This document shows positions 7,252 through 13,618 of a stretch of 64,000 nucleotides of DNA, piece by piece. The position numbers were made by a program, and so were the translations under genes. The number at the start of each line of letters is the position of its first letter. The stretch's first letter is position 1. The notes beneath the pieces are model-generated. The model saw nothing but the letters and a program-made list of their open reading frames with translations, was not told where the DNA came from and did no database searches. The DNA is from UBA8401 sp041665525. Lineage in GTDB: Bacteria; Bacteroidota; Ignavibacteria; UBA10030; UBA8401. Location: NCBI GenBank assembly GCA_041665525.1, contig JBAYIS010000002.1, positions 124,001 to 188,000 on the forward strand. The letters run 5' to 3'.

Positions 7252-8004
7252 TTACATGGCCATCCCGCCGTCAACATTAATCGTCTGGCCGGTGATGTAG
7301 TTAGAGTCAGACGAAGCCAGGAAACAGACCACCGACGCAATTTCTTCCGGTTTGGCGATTCGTTTCTGCGGAATGACGGTCAAGATACCTTCTTTTTGCT
7401 TTTCATTCAACTTTTCGGTCATATCTGTTTCAATGAATCCCGGAGCAATGCAATTCGCTTGAATATTGCGAGAAGCCAGCTCTTTAGCAACAGATTTCGT
7501 AAATCCGATGACCCCTGCTTTGGATGCAACATAATTTGCCTGTCCTGCATTGCCGATAACCCCTACAATGGACGCAATATTGACGATTTTGCCCGATTGC
7601 TGACTCATCATTTGACGGCACACAGCTTTGGTAAAATTGAAAACGCCTTTCAGGTTTGTATCGATAACGACATCCCAATCCTGTTCGCTCATCCTCATCA
7701 ACAGACCGTCTTTTGTTACTCCTGCATTATTCACAAGAATATCAATCCGGCCGAAATCTTTGATCACATTTTGCACAACTTCGTTCGCCTGCGTTGTATT
7801 CGCGGCATCGGACTGATACGCTGCCGCTTTGCGTCCTTTGGATTGTAGTTCCGCTACAAGCGCATTTGCTTCATCTACTTTACTGCGATACGTGAAAGCG
7901 ACATCCGCGCCGGAGTTTGCAAGGTGAAGGACAATGGAACGGCCGATACCGCGAGAGCCGCCGGTAACCAATGCCACTTTGCTCGTAAGGTTATAATTTG
8001 TCAT
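7252..8004 (-). CDS. fabG: 3-oxoacyl-ACP reductase
   Basis: A 250-residue short-chain dehydrogenase. The cofactor motif is TGGSRGIG (14-21), NNAG is at 92-95 and the catalytic tetrad is N117, S145, Y158, K162. It reduces beta-ketoacyl-ACP with NADPH. The start at 8004 has no Shine-Dalgarno, and the 20 bp before it are AT-rich. The gene is cut off from the upstream operon gene by a 430-bp insert; a second, truncated copy of its first 15 codons lies beyond the insert and holds the original coupled start position. Confidence 0.96.
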   Translation of the reverse strand: MTNYNLTSKVALVTGGSRGIGRSIVLHLANSGADVAFTYRSKVDEANALVAELQSKGRKAAAYQSDAANTTQANEVVQNVIKDFGRIDILVNNAGVTKDGLLMRMSEQDWDVVIDTNLKGVFNFTKAVCRQMMSQQSGKIVNIASIVGVIGNAGQANYVASKAGVIGFTKSVAKELASRNIQANCIAPGFIETDMTEKLNEKQKEGILTVIPQKRIAKPEEIASVVCFLASSDSNYITGQTINVDGGMAM

Positions 8005-8024
8005 AGATAAATAAAGATATAAAT

Positions 8025-8051
8025 GTCATTCCGGCGTACGCCGGAATCCAG
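8025..8051 (-). repeat. 27-bp palindromic end repeat, left copy
   Basis: The inner 20 bp (8028-8047, ATTCCGGCG-TA-CGCCGGAAT) are a perfect palindrome. The minus strand reads CTGGATTCC...GGAATGAC. Confidence 0.85.
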
Positions 8052-8055
8052 AACA

Positions 8056-8337
8056 TCATAATTCAAAAGCCAAATCTTTCCATTGAGGATTGAAAGATTC
8101 TATCAAATCCAATTTCCAACTACGTCTCCACCACTTCAACTGCTTCTCTCTTGCTATCGCATCTCTAGGATCAGCATATTCTTCAAAATATACCAACATG
8201 TGTACTTTGTATTTCTGTGTAAATCCAGGAATTAGTCCTTGTTTATGTTCATCCACCCGCCGCCGCAAATCATTTGTCATCCCAATATATAGTGTACCAT
8301 TTCGTTGACTTGCTAAAATATACACATGATATTTCAT
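8056..8337 (-). CDS. GIY-YIG nuclease-domain protein (UPF0213 type)
   Basis: A 93-residue single-domain protein: VYIL at 5-8, LYIG at 16-19, the conserved arginine in TNDLRRRVDEH and the metal-ligand glutamate in AREKQLK (E64). These are the catalytic positions of GIY-YIG endonucleases, and the length is normal for the small stand-alone family. Its target and function are unknown. The ATG is 2 bp from the right palindrome, whose CCAGGA end is too close to act as a normal ribosome-binding site. It interrupts the fab operon in the same orientation. Confidence 0.88.
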   Translation of the reverse strand: MKYHVYILASQRNGTLYIGMTNDLRRRVDEHKQGLIPGFTQKYKVHMLVYFEEYADPRDAIAREKQLKWWRRSWKLDLIESFNPQWKDLAFEL

Positions 8338-8339
8338 TC

Positions 8340-8366
8340 CTGGATGCCAGCGTTCGCTGGCATGAC
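8340..8366 (+). repeat. 27-bp palindromic end repeat, right copy
   Basis: CTGGATGCC...GGCATGAC, with arms 8344-8352 and 8355-8363. Compared with the left copy it differs at five positions; four of them form two compensated base pairs (T-A to G-C, G-C to A-T), and the fifth is in the loop. Confidence 0.85.
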
Positions 8367-8393
8367 AACGTTTTATAATTCAACATTAAATCT

Positions 8394-8438
8394 ACCAGTA
8401 ACTAACGCCACTTTACCGGTAAGATTATAGTTTGTCAT
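8394..8438 (-). pseudogene. Relic of the fabG 5' end (first 15 codons)
   Basis: The minus strand from 8438 encodes MTNYNLTGKVALVTG, which matches FabG residues 1-15 except S8 to G. It then leaves the fabG sequence and stops within seven codons. Nine of 45 bases differ from intact fabG, eight of them at third codon positions. Its ATG overlaps the stop of the upstream gene as ATGA (8435-8438), so this was the native, translationally coupled fabG start before the insertion. Confidence 0.85.
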
Positions 8439-9010
8439 TTTGATAATTTCGAAATTTTAAGATCGTGCAATTGTTTGTATCCTTCTTTCCCCAACACAAA
8501 CTCCAACTCCGCTTTGCATGAATCGACCAATGTTGTATCGGTATCGCTGACAATGGTGCAACATTGCGTTTTTCCATGCTGGTAATCGTCATAGGTCAAC
8601 ACACCATTATCCACCGAAATGGGGAATGCAATGCAATAGAACGGCTTAATCTTCCACGGATCGTTATATTTTTCCGTGCTCACTACCTGTACGCTGCAAC
8701 GTCCGTCCTTGCGCAGGAAAACGCATTTGTCGTTGAAGACTTCCGTGCCGACGGCAAAACCGGAGGGGAAATCGATATCCTCTTCACGCCTGTTATCAAA
8801 CCAGACAGCATCATTGGTTGTCTGCGTTTCGTCCATCGCCAGTTTCACTTCATCCTTGTGCTGTAGAATCACATCGCGGTCTGCTGGATCCAGAAACACG
8901 CCGGAGGAACAGCAGGTAGTTTCACATTGATACGGCCCGCATCCTTTGGTGAATCCTTTTTCGAAGAGGACGGGGTCAATCGTATATTTTCCGATAACTA
9001 GTTCAGGCAT
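8435..9010 (-). CDS. Cysteine-cluster protein, YkgJ/DUF3109-like (probable Zn or Fe-S binding)
   Basis: A 191-residue cytoplasmic protein with no signal peptide. Cysteines fall in the pattern of the CxxCxxCC/YkgJ and DUF3109 group: C24, C29, C33-C34, then CVFLRKDGRC (C96, C105), KPFYCIAFP (C126) and TQCC (C150-151), plus C165. The family is presumed to bind zinc or an iron-sulphur cluster; its role is unknown. It lies between fabD and fabG and once overlapped the fabG start, suggesting co-translation with fatty-acid genes. I am sure of the gene, less sure of the exact family. Confidence 0.75.
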   Translation of the reverse strand: MPELVIGKYTIDPVLFEKGFTKGCGPYQCETTCCSSGVFLDPADRDVILQHKDEVKLAMDETQTTNDAVWFDNRREEDIDFPSGFAVGTEVFNDKCVFLRKDGRCSVQVVSTEKYNDPWKIKPFYCIAFPISVDNGVLTYDDYQHGKTQCCTIVSDTDTTLVDSCKAELEFVLGKEGYKQLHDLKISKLSK

Positions 9011-9043
9011 TTTTTTTGGGAGTATCTATTCTCATTGCAAATA

Positions 9044-9061
9044 GTCCCAGCAGGTTGGGAC
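9044..9061. repeat. Small palindromic repeat between fabD and the Cys-cluster gene
   Basis: GTCCCA (9044-9049) and TGGGAC (9056-9061) with a 6-nt loop, preceded by ATA. It resembles the TAGTCCC...GGGAC arms of the fabF hairpins. No T tract follows. Confidence 0.45.
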
Positions 9062-9089
9062 GATGGAGCAATGACTCAATATTTAAAAA

Positions 9090-9995
9090 TTATTTTTTAA
9101 TATCTGTTGCTTTATCGATTCCTGCAGTTTCAGCAGCTGCGATCGTTCGTTTCACCAGACCCTGGAGCACCTTGCCCGGTCCGACCTCGATGAATTTCAC
9201 CGCACCGGCGGCAGACATATTCATCACTGATTCTTCCCAGCGGACCGGACTGGTCACCTGTTCAAACAGGAGTCTCCGTATCTCATCCGCAGACTGCACC
9301 GTTTTCGCCGTTACATTGGCAAAGATCGGAATTTTTGCGTCGCGCACAACCGTATTCTCCAATGCAGTTTTCAGAGCGTCTTTGGCGCTTTGCATCAACG
9401 GAGAATGGAATGCACCGCTCACCACAAGTTCTTTCACTAATTTTGCACCGCGTTCTTTTGCAATTTCCATTGCTTTCCGCACTCCGCCCACAGAACCGGA
9501 TATGACGATTTGTCCGGGTGAATTGAAGTTCGCCGGTTGAACTATCCCAGCCGCCGAAGCGATTGTGCAGAGTTCCGTCACAACCGCGGGATCAAGTCCA
9601 ACAATTGCTGCCATCGTACCCGGATTCTCTTCTCCCGCTTTCTGCATCAACTCACCGCGCAAGCGGACGAGTTTGATCGCATCGGTGAACGAAAGTGCTT
9701 CCGCTGCAACTAACGCCGAGTATTCGCCCAACGAGTGTCCTGCAACCATGGATGCATCGGTCGGCTTCAGCACATTCCACAGTGCGACACTATGCAGGAA
9801 GATAGCGGGTTGCGTGTTCCGTGTCTGCTTCAGTTCTTCATCCGGTCCGTTGAAACAGATATTCGAAAGAGAAAATCCTAACACACTATCTGCTTCATCA
9901 AAAATTCTTTTCGCTTCCGGAAACTGTTCGCACAGATCTTTTCCCATCCCCACATACTGCGAACCTTGTCCCGGAAAAATGTATGCTATGCTCAT
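9090..9995 (-). CDS. fabD: Malonyl-CoA:ACP transacylase
   Basis: A 301-residue FabD. The nucleophile elbow is GHSLGE with S88; R113 lies in RGELMQ and the catalytic H197 in SGAFHSPLM. It starts with the family's usual IAYIFPGQGSQYVGMG. It transfers malonyl from CoA to ACP, supplying FabH and FabF encoded in the same cluster. It ends 79 bp before the Cys-cluster gene. Confidence 0.96.
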   Translation of the reverse strand: MSIAYIFPGQGSQYVGMGKDLCEQFPEAKRIFDEADSVLGFSLSNICFNGPDEELKQTRNTQPAIFLHSVALWNVLKPTDASMVAGHSLGEYSALVAAEALSFTDAIKLVRLRGELMQKAGEENPGTMAAIVGLDPAVVTELCTIASAAGIVQPANFNSPGQIVISGSVGGVRKAMEIAKERGAKLVKELVVSGAFHSPLMQSAKDALKTALENTVVRDAKIPIFANVTAKTVQSADEIRRLLFEQVTSPVRWEESVMNMSAAGAVKFIEVGPGKVLQGLVKRTIAAAETAGIDKATDIKK

Positions 9996-10009
9996 AAAAA
10001 AAACTAATT

Positions 10010-10059
10010 GATAATTGATAATGCATAATTGAAAATGAAATTATTCATTATCAATTATC
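10010..10059. repeat. AT-rich 21-bp inverted repeat between fabH and fabD
   Basis: GATAATTGATAATG-C-ATAATT (10010-10030) pairs with AATTAT-T-CATTATCAATTATC (10039-10059), a long hairpin with one mismatch and an 8-nt loop. On the minus strand it runs toward fabD without a clean T tract, so I call it a repeat; it could still influence mRNA stability. Confidence 0.7.
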
Positions 10060-10067
10060 CATTGCTC

Positions 10068-11060
10068 TTAATACGCCCACTTCACATACACTGCACCCCA
10101 GGTATATCCCGCGCCAAAACTTGCAAGGACGAGATTTTGTCCCTTCTTCACTTTTCCTTCGTGCCACCATTCGGAAAGGCACAGCGGAATTGTTGCCGCT
10201 GTGGTGTTTCCGTACTTATTGATATTAATCATCACTTTGGACTTATCGAGTCCCATCCGGTCCGCCGTTGCGTCGATGATGCGGAGATTCGCTTGATGCG
10301 GAACAAGCCAGTCAACATCCGATCCTTTCAAATTATTACGCGTCAGGATCTCCGCAGACACATCGGCCATTCCCATCACCGCCACTTTGAATACTGCTTT
10401 ACCGTCCTGTACCAGATAGTGCATTTTCTGATCGATCGATTCATGCGAAGGAGGATTCAGGCTTCCGCCCCCCTTCATGTACAAATACTGCCCGCCGCTG
10501 CCATCCGAATACAGTTTATGGTCGATCACTCCAAGCGCAGGATCGCTGCTTGGCTCCAGCAGCACTGCGCCGGCGCCGTCGCCAAATAGGATAGCAGTAT
10601 TGCGGTCGGTATAATCCATAATGGAACTCATCTTATCAGCTCCGACCACCAACACTTTTTTATATGCGCCGGTTTCAACCAGCTGCGTTCCGACGGATAA
10701 TGCATAGACAAATCCGGAGCAGGCCGCAGAGATATCGAATCCCCATGCTTTTTTCGCGCCGATCTTTTCCTGCAGCACGCATGCGGTAGCGGGAAAGAAC
10801 ATATCCGGCGTTACGGTGGCGAAGATAATCACATCTATTTCGTCTGCCGTAATACCGCGATTCTTTAGTACCATTTGTACGGCAGGAATTGCGAGATCGG
10901 AGGTTGCGCCCCCCTCAAACACGCGACGTTCGCTGATGCCGGTCCGAGTACGGATCCATTCATCGTTCGTATCGACCATTTTTTCAAGATCAAAATTTGA
11001 TAAAACTTTGGGCGGAACATAGTGACCGACCGATGTAATTGCTGCTCTTATCTTATTCAT
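10068..11060 (-). CDS. fabH: 3-oxoacyl-ACP synthase III (KAS III)
   Basis: A 330-residue initiating condensing enzyme. The triad is C114 (DISAACSGF), H255 (WLVPHQANLRII) and N285 (NKYGNTTAAT). It condenses an acyl-CoA primer with malonyl-ACP. The ATG overlaps the plsX stop as ATGA, so the two are translationally coupled. The last residues are VKWAY. Confidence 0.96.
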   Translation of the reverse strand: MNKIRAAITSVGHYVPPKVLSNFDLEKMVDTNDEWIRTRTGISERRVFEGGATSDLAIPAVQMVLKNRGITADEIDVIIFATVTPDMFFPATACVLQEKIGAKKAWGFDISAACSGFVYALSVGTQLVETGAYKKVLVVGADKMSSIMDYTDRNTAILFGDGAGAVLLEPSSDPALGVIDHKLYSDGSGGQYLYMKGGGSLNPPSHESIDQKMHYLVQDGKAVFKVAVMGMADVSAEILTRNNLKGSDVDWLVPHQANLRIIDATADRMGLDKSKVMININKYGNTTAATIPLCLSEWWHEGKVKKGQNLVLASFGAGYTWGAVYVKWAY

Positions 11061-12079
11061 TGTCCCTGTAATTTCTCTTGTATATGTTGGTTGATTCTGT
11101 ATTGCACCACTTCTTCAGCACGGAAGAGCATATTCTTGATCGCTTTGGGCGGTGAACCGCCGTGACCGATAATCGTTACGCCGTTAACACCGAGCAGCGG
11201 AATGCCGCCGTGTTCCGTATAATCCATATCCTTGAAAATTTCCTTGAGCGAACCCCGAAGGATCCCGATCATCAATGTGTTGAAAATATTTTTCACCGCG
11301 AACTTTTTAAATTGGAACTTCAGATATCCTGGAATGCTTTCGGCGAATTTCAGCAGCACATTCCCCACGAATCCGTCACAGACGACAACATCAGCATGTC
11401 CCTTCAAGATATCCCGCCCTTCAATGTTGCCGATAAAATTGAATTTGTCTTTTCGTTCGGAAATATACTTGAACGATTCTTTCGCGAGTTCGTTCCCCTT
11501 CGTCTCCTCTTCGCCGATGTTCAGCAATCCAACGCGCGGGTTCTTCTTCTTAAACATGTACTCGGAATAGATACTTCCCATCACGCCGAACTCGAACAGA
11601 AATTGCGGCCGGCAGTCCGATACGGCGCCCGCATCAACAATAAGCGTCGGCCCCTGTTCGCTCGGAAAGATTGCAGCAACGGTCGGACGACTGACTCCAG
11701 GGATCCGGCCAAGAATAAGCGTTGATGCTGCTGTAACAGCGCCGGTATTACCCGGTGAAACGAATCCATCGACTGCACCCTCTTTGTGCATGGTGATCCC
11801 TTTCACCAATGAGGAGTTCGGCTTCGTTTTAATCGCCACAACCGGCGAATCATGCATATCAATCACATCGGGAGCATGGACGATGGAATAATCCAATCCT
11901 GCCGCATTGTTCTTGCGCAGAACGGCATTAATCCGTTCCTCATCGCCGACCAGCACAACGTGGAATCGGTTATTGCATTGTCGCAGGCAGTCGATTGCGC
12001 CGAGAACTTCGTTCTCCGGTGCAAAATCGCCTCCCATGGCGTCCAGGGCAATGCGGATTTTTTTAACAGGTTGAGTCAA
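11057..12079 (-). CDS. plsX: Phosphate acyltransferase
   Basis: A 340-residue PlsX, which converts acyl-ACP to acyl-phosphate for phospholipid synthesis. It has the N-terminal IRIALDAMGGDFAPE motif and the conserved SPGNTGAVTAA loop (around 108-118). It sits in the common order rpmF-plsX-fabH-fabD, with a 4-bp overlap into fabH. A terminator separates it from rpmF, so read-through or a separate weak promoter must supply it. Confidence 0.95.
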   Translation of the reverse strand: MTQPVKKIRIALDAMGGDFAPENEVLGAIDCLRQCNNRFHVVLVGDEERINAVLRKNNAAGLDYSIVHAPDVIDMHDSPVVAIKTKPNSSLVKGITMHKEGAVDGFVSPGNTGAVTAASTLILGRIPGVSRPTVAAIFPSEQGPTLIVDAGAVSDCRPQFLFEFGVMGSIYSEYMFKKKNPRVGLLNIGEEETKGNELAKESFKYISERKDKFNFIGNIEGRDILKGHADVVVCDGFVGNVLLKFAESIPGYLKFQFKKFAVKNIFNTLMIGILRGSLKEIFKDMDYTEHGGIPLLGVNGVTIIGHGGSPPKAIKNMLFRAEEVVQYRINQHIQEKLQGQ

Positions 12080-12111
12080 TTCGATCGCGGCGGTTATGAA
12101 TGGAAATGTAC

Positions 12112-12144
12112 AAAAAAGCCACTGCAGAACATTCGGCAGTGGCT
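12112..12144 (-). terminator. Intrinsic terminator after rpmF
   Basis: Stem AGCCACTGC (12117-12125) with GCAGTGGCT (12136-12144), 10-nt loop, and a run of T on the minus strand directly after. It lies between rpmF and plsX and would uncouple ribosomal-protein expression from the fatty-acid genes. Confidence 0.85.
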
Positions 12145-12163
12145 GATGGTAATTCCAACATTC

Positions 12164-12355
12164 TTATGCTTGTTTCTTTTCTTTGATCACGCGGCCGTTG
12201 TACATCAGTTTTCCTTCCGATGTCCAGACTGCGCGATGGCTCAAATGGGCTTCGCCCGATGCTTTATCGATCGCAACGGTCGGCTTTTCCGCTTTATAAT
12301 GTGTGCGACGCTTGCGTCCGCGTGTTTTGGAATGTCGTCGTTTTGGATTTGGCAT
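12164..12355 (-). CDS. rpmF: Ribosomal protein bL32
   Basis: A 63-residue basic protein beginning MPNPKRRHSKTRGRKRRTHY, the standard bL32 N-terminus. The C-terminal half lacks the zinc-binding CxxC/CxxC of the C+ form, so it is a C-minus paralogue. The frame is open further upstream (to 12487), but that stretch is antisense-like low-similarity sequence overlapping the DUF177 gene, so I start at the conserved Met. It forms the usual DUF177-rpmF pair. Confidence 0.95.
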   Translation of the reverse strand: MPNPKRRHSKTRGRKRRTHYKAEKPTVAIDKASGEAHLSHRAVWTSEGKLMYNGRVIKEKKQA

Positions 12356-12381
12356 TGCTTCGTTCCCTTCAGAATTATGTA

Positions 12382-12855
12382 TTAGTTTTTTTCTGTCTGT
12401 TTCAAAATTTTCAGCTTTTCCCAACGCGGATCGATTGTCTCTTTCTGTGCTGCCACGCTCTTCGGTATCTCGCAATTGTTCAGGCATAACAACTTCGCAG
12501 GAACGGATATCAGGAGATATTCCTTTACTGCAGAAGAGAGATCGATGATGTTCTCGTCGCCTCTTAGCACATGGAAATCATCATCCTCTTCGGTCTCTTC
12601 CGTCTGTTCCCATGAATAGACAACTGTGAATGATCTTTTCACATCGTCCGTAAACTCTTCGGCGCACCGGTCACAGATAAAAACGCCCTTGACAGAAGCA
12701 TTCACCATCACCACAATTTGATGAATACTCTTCTCAAGGGTAATGTTCGCTGTGACGTTACCTATGAAATTCGGTCCTAACCCCAGTTCAGAAGCTGTAG
12801 CGACAAGATCGTACTGATGACTGCCCTCTGAAAGCCCCGATATATTGATTTTCAT
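12382..12855 (-). CDS. YceD/DUF177 family protein (23S rRNA accumulation)
   Basis: A 157-residue protein of the DUF177/YceD family, which almost always precedes rpmF. The diagnostic cysteine pair is FICDRCAEEF, with LCLNNC toward the end; the acidic EETEEDDDFHVL segment is also typical. In E. coli and plants the family is linked to 23S rRNA accumulation. It is first in its transcript, about 70 nt downstream of a strong promoter. Confidence 0.88.
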   Translation of the reverse strand: MKINISGLSEGSHQYDLVATASELGLGPNFIGNVTANITLEKSIHQIVVMVNASVKGVFICDRCAEEFTDDVKRSFTVVYSWEQTEETEEDDDFHVLRGDENIIDLSSAVKEYLLISVPAKLLCLNNCEIPKSVAAQKETIDPRWEKLKILKQTEKN

Positions 12856-12933
12856 TCTGTTTCCCCGGCCATTTTCAGAGAGAATTGCCGTTTTTCTTCA
12901 AATTTTCAAAGAAAAGACAAAAAAGTCAGCACA

Positions 12934-12962
12934 AATATAGAAAGTTTGAGGGTGAGAGTCAA
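12934..12962 (-). promoter_or_regulatory. Sigma-70-type promoter of the DUF177-rpmF operon
   Basis: Minus strand TTGACT (complement of 12957-12962), 17-bp spacer, TATATT (complement of 12934-12939). Predicted start of transcription near 12927. The same two hexamers with the same spacing precede the Crp/Fnr gene. Confidence 0.75.
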
Positions 12963-12991
12963 GAAATTGGTCATCGGGGTAGTGAATTGTC

Positions 12992-13023
12992 AAAAAGCCG
13001 CAATGGCTCTGCCGGTCGGCTTT
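12992..13023 (-). terminator. Second terminator-like hairpin upstream of the DUF177 promoter
   Basis: AAAGCCG (12994-13000) pairs with CGGCTTT (13017-13023), and the minus strand continues TTTTTG. The stem is 7 bp with a 16-nt loop, so it is weaker than the hairpin at 13115-13150. Confidence 0.5.
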
Positions 13024-13114
13024 ATTAAGATTTGAAGTGAACATTTTGAGACAATTACGTACGCTTCATCCTAAATCCCTGCCGGATTCCTCAGCCAGAA
13101 ATGATTCCCCGCGG

Positions 13115-13150
13115 TTTTAAAACAGCAACGCTCTCACATGGAGAGCGTTG
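13115..13150 (-). terminator. Intrinsic terminator after the PUR protein gene
   Basis: A perfect 10-bp stem CAACGCTCTC (13126-13135) with GAGAGCGTTG (13141-13150), 5-nt loop, then CTGTTTTAAAA on the minus strand. It lies 28 bp after the stop. Confidence 0.82.
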
Positions 13151-13177
13151 TTGATAAGAAAAAGTGTCTCAACTGGA

Positions 13178-13510
13178 TTATGCCTGTTCCAGAGCGGGTT
13201 CGGCTGCCGGAACCTCGTCTGCAACAGGTGCAGTCAGAGGGAGCCCCTGTTTTCCCAGTTCATCGTGAACAAAATCAACGGCTTCTGCCAATGCATCAGC
13301 GAATTTCTCGAAATCTTCTTTATACAGGAAGATCTTGTGCTTCTTAAACTCGTCTTCTGCAATTTTTTTGCTCTCCGTGATCGTAATGTAAAAGTCTTTT
13401 TCGGATTTCGTCGCTTTTACATCGAAGAAGTAAGTGCGCTTTCCCGCACGTACACGTCTGCTAAATACCTCTTCTTTTTTTTCCGTCGATTGTGTAGTAG
13501 AAGTTTCCAA
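13178..13510 (-). CDS. PUR-family nucleic-acid-binding protein (DUF3276)
   Basis: A 110-residue protein with the single PUR repeat typical of Bacteroidota DUF3276: EVFSRRVRAGKRTYFFDVKATKSEKDFYITITESKK, then an acidic, Ala/Glu/Pro-rich tail. Relatives bind purine-rich DNA or RNA; the function in these bacteria is not established. I start at a TTG (13510) because an AGGAGGGG lies 6 nt upstream. The frame is open to an ATG at 13573, but that adds a non-conserved Cys/His-rich stretch and has no ribosome-binding site. Confidence 0.85.
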   Translation of the reverse strand: METSTTQSTEKKEEVFSRRVRAGKRTYFFDVKATKSEKDFYITITESKKIAEDEFKKHKIFLYKEDFEKFADALAEAVDFVHDELGKQGLPLTAPVADEVPAAEPALEQA

Positions 13511-13581
13511 ATCTACCCCTCCTGTATTTTGATGATTGAAAAAGTGTGCAGCACTTCTGCACATTGTAAACACACATTCTG

Positions 13582-13608
13582 CCGATCCGTATCCAGGATA
13601 CGGATCGG
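13582..13608. repeat. Perfect GC-rich hairpin between the PorZ-like and PUR genes
   Basis: CCGATCCGTATCC and GGATACGGATCGG are complementary over 12-13 bp with almost no loop. No T tract follows on either strand. It could be an mRNA-processing or stabilising element, or a dyad operator. Confidence 0.55.
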
Positions 13609-13618
13609 TCGAATCCTA

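Larger units (their letters stand above)
8025..8366. mobile_element. Putative mini-element: GIY-YIG ORF bracketed by inverted 27-bp palindromes
   Basis: Two 27-bp sequences in opposite orientation (8025-8051 and 8340-8366) enclose one minus-strand ORF. They lie 4 bp after its stop and 2 bp before its start. Each has CTGGAT...ATGAC ends and a 20-bp inner palindrome. The unit interrupts the fatty-acid operon inside what was the 5' end of fabG. REP-like GTCATTCC-type palindromes next to small GIY-YIG genes are widespread in bacteria as far as I recall; transposition has not been shown to my knowledge. Confidence 0.6.
12963..13177. other. Intergenic region between the PUR gene and the DUF177 promoter
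   Basis: No gene is seen. It holds two minus-strand hairpin terminators (13115-13150 and 12992-13023). The roughly 90 bp between them has no recognisable ORF; a small untranslated RNA ending at the second hairpin is possible but unsupported. Confidence 0.35.

Noticed and set aside
10010..10059. Intrinsic terminator between fabH and fabD
   Set aside because: The stem is entirely AT-rich and is not followed by a clean T tract; a terminator here would also cut the fab operon. Recorded as a repeat.
12356..12487. N-terminal extension of bL32 by 44 residues
   Set aside because: The extension overlaps the DUF177 gene in another frame and lacks the bL32 pattern, whereas MPNPKRRHSK is the family's standard start.
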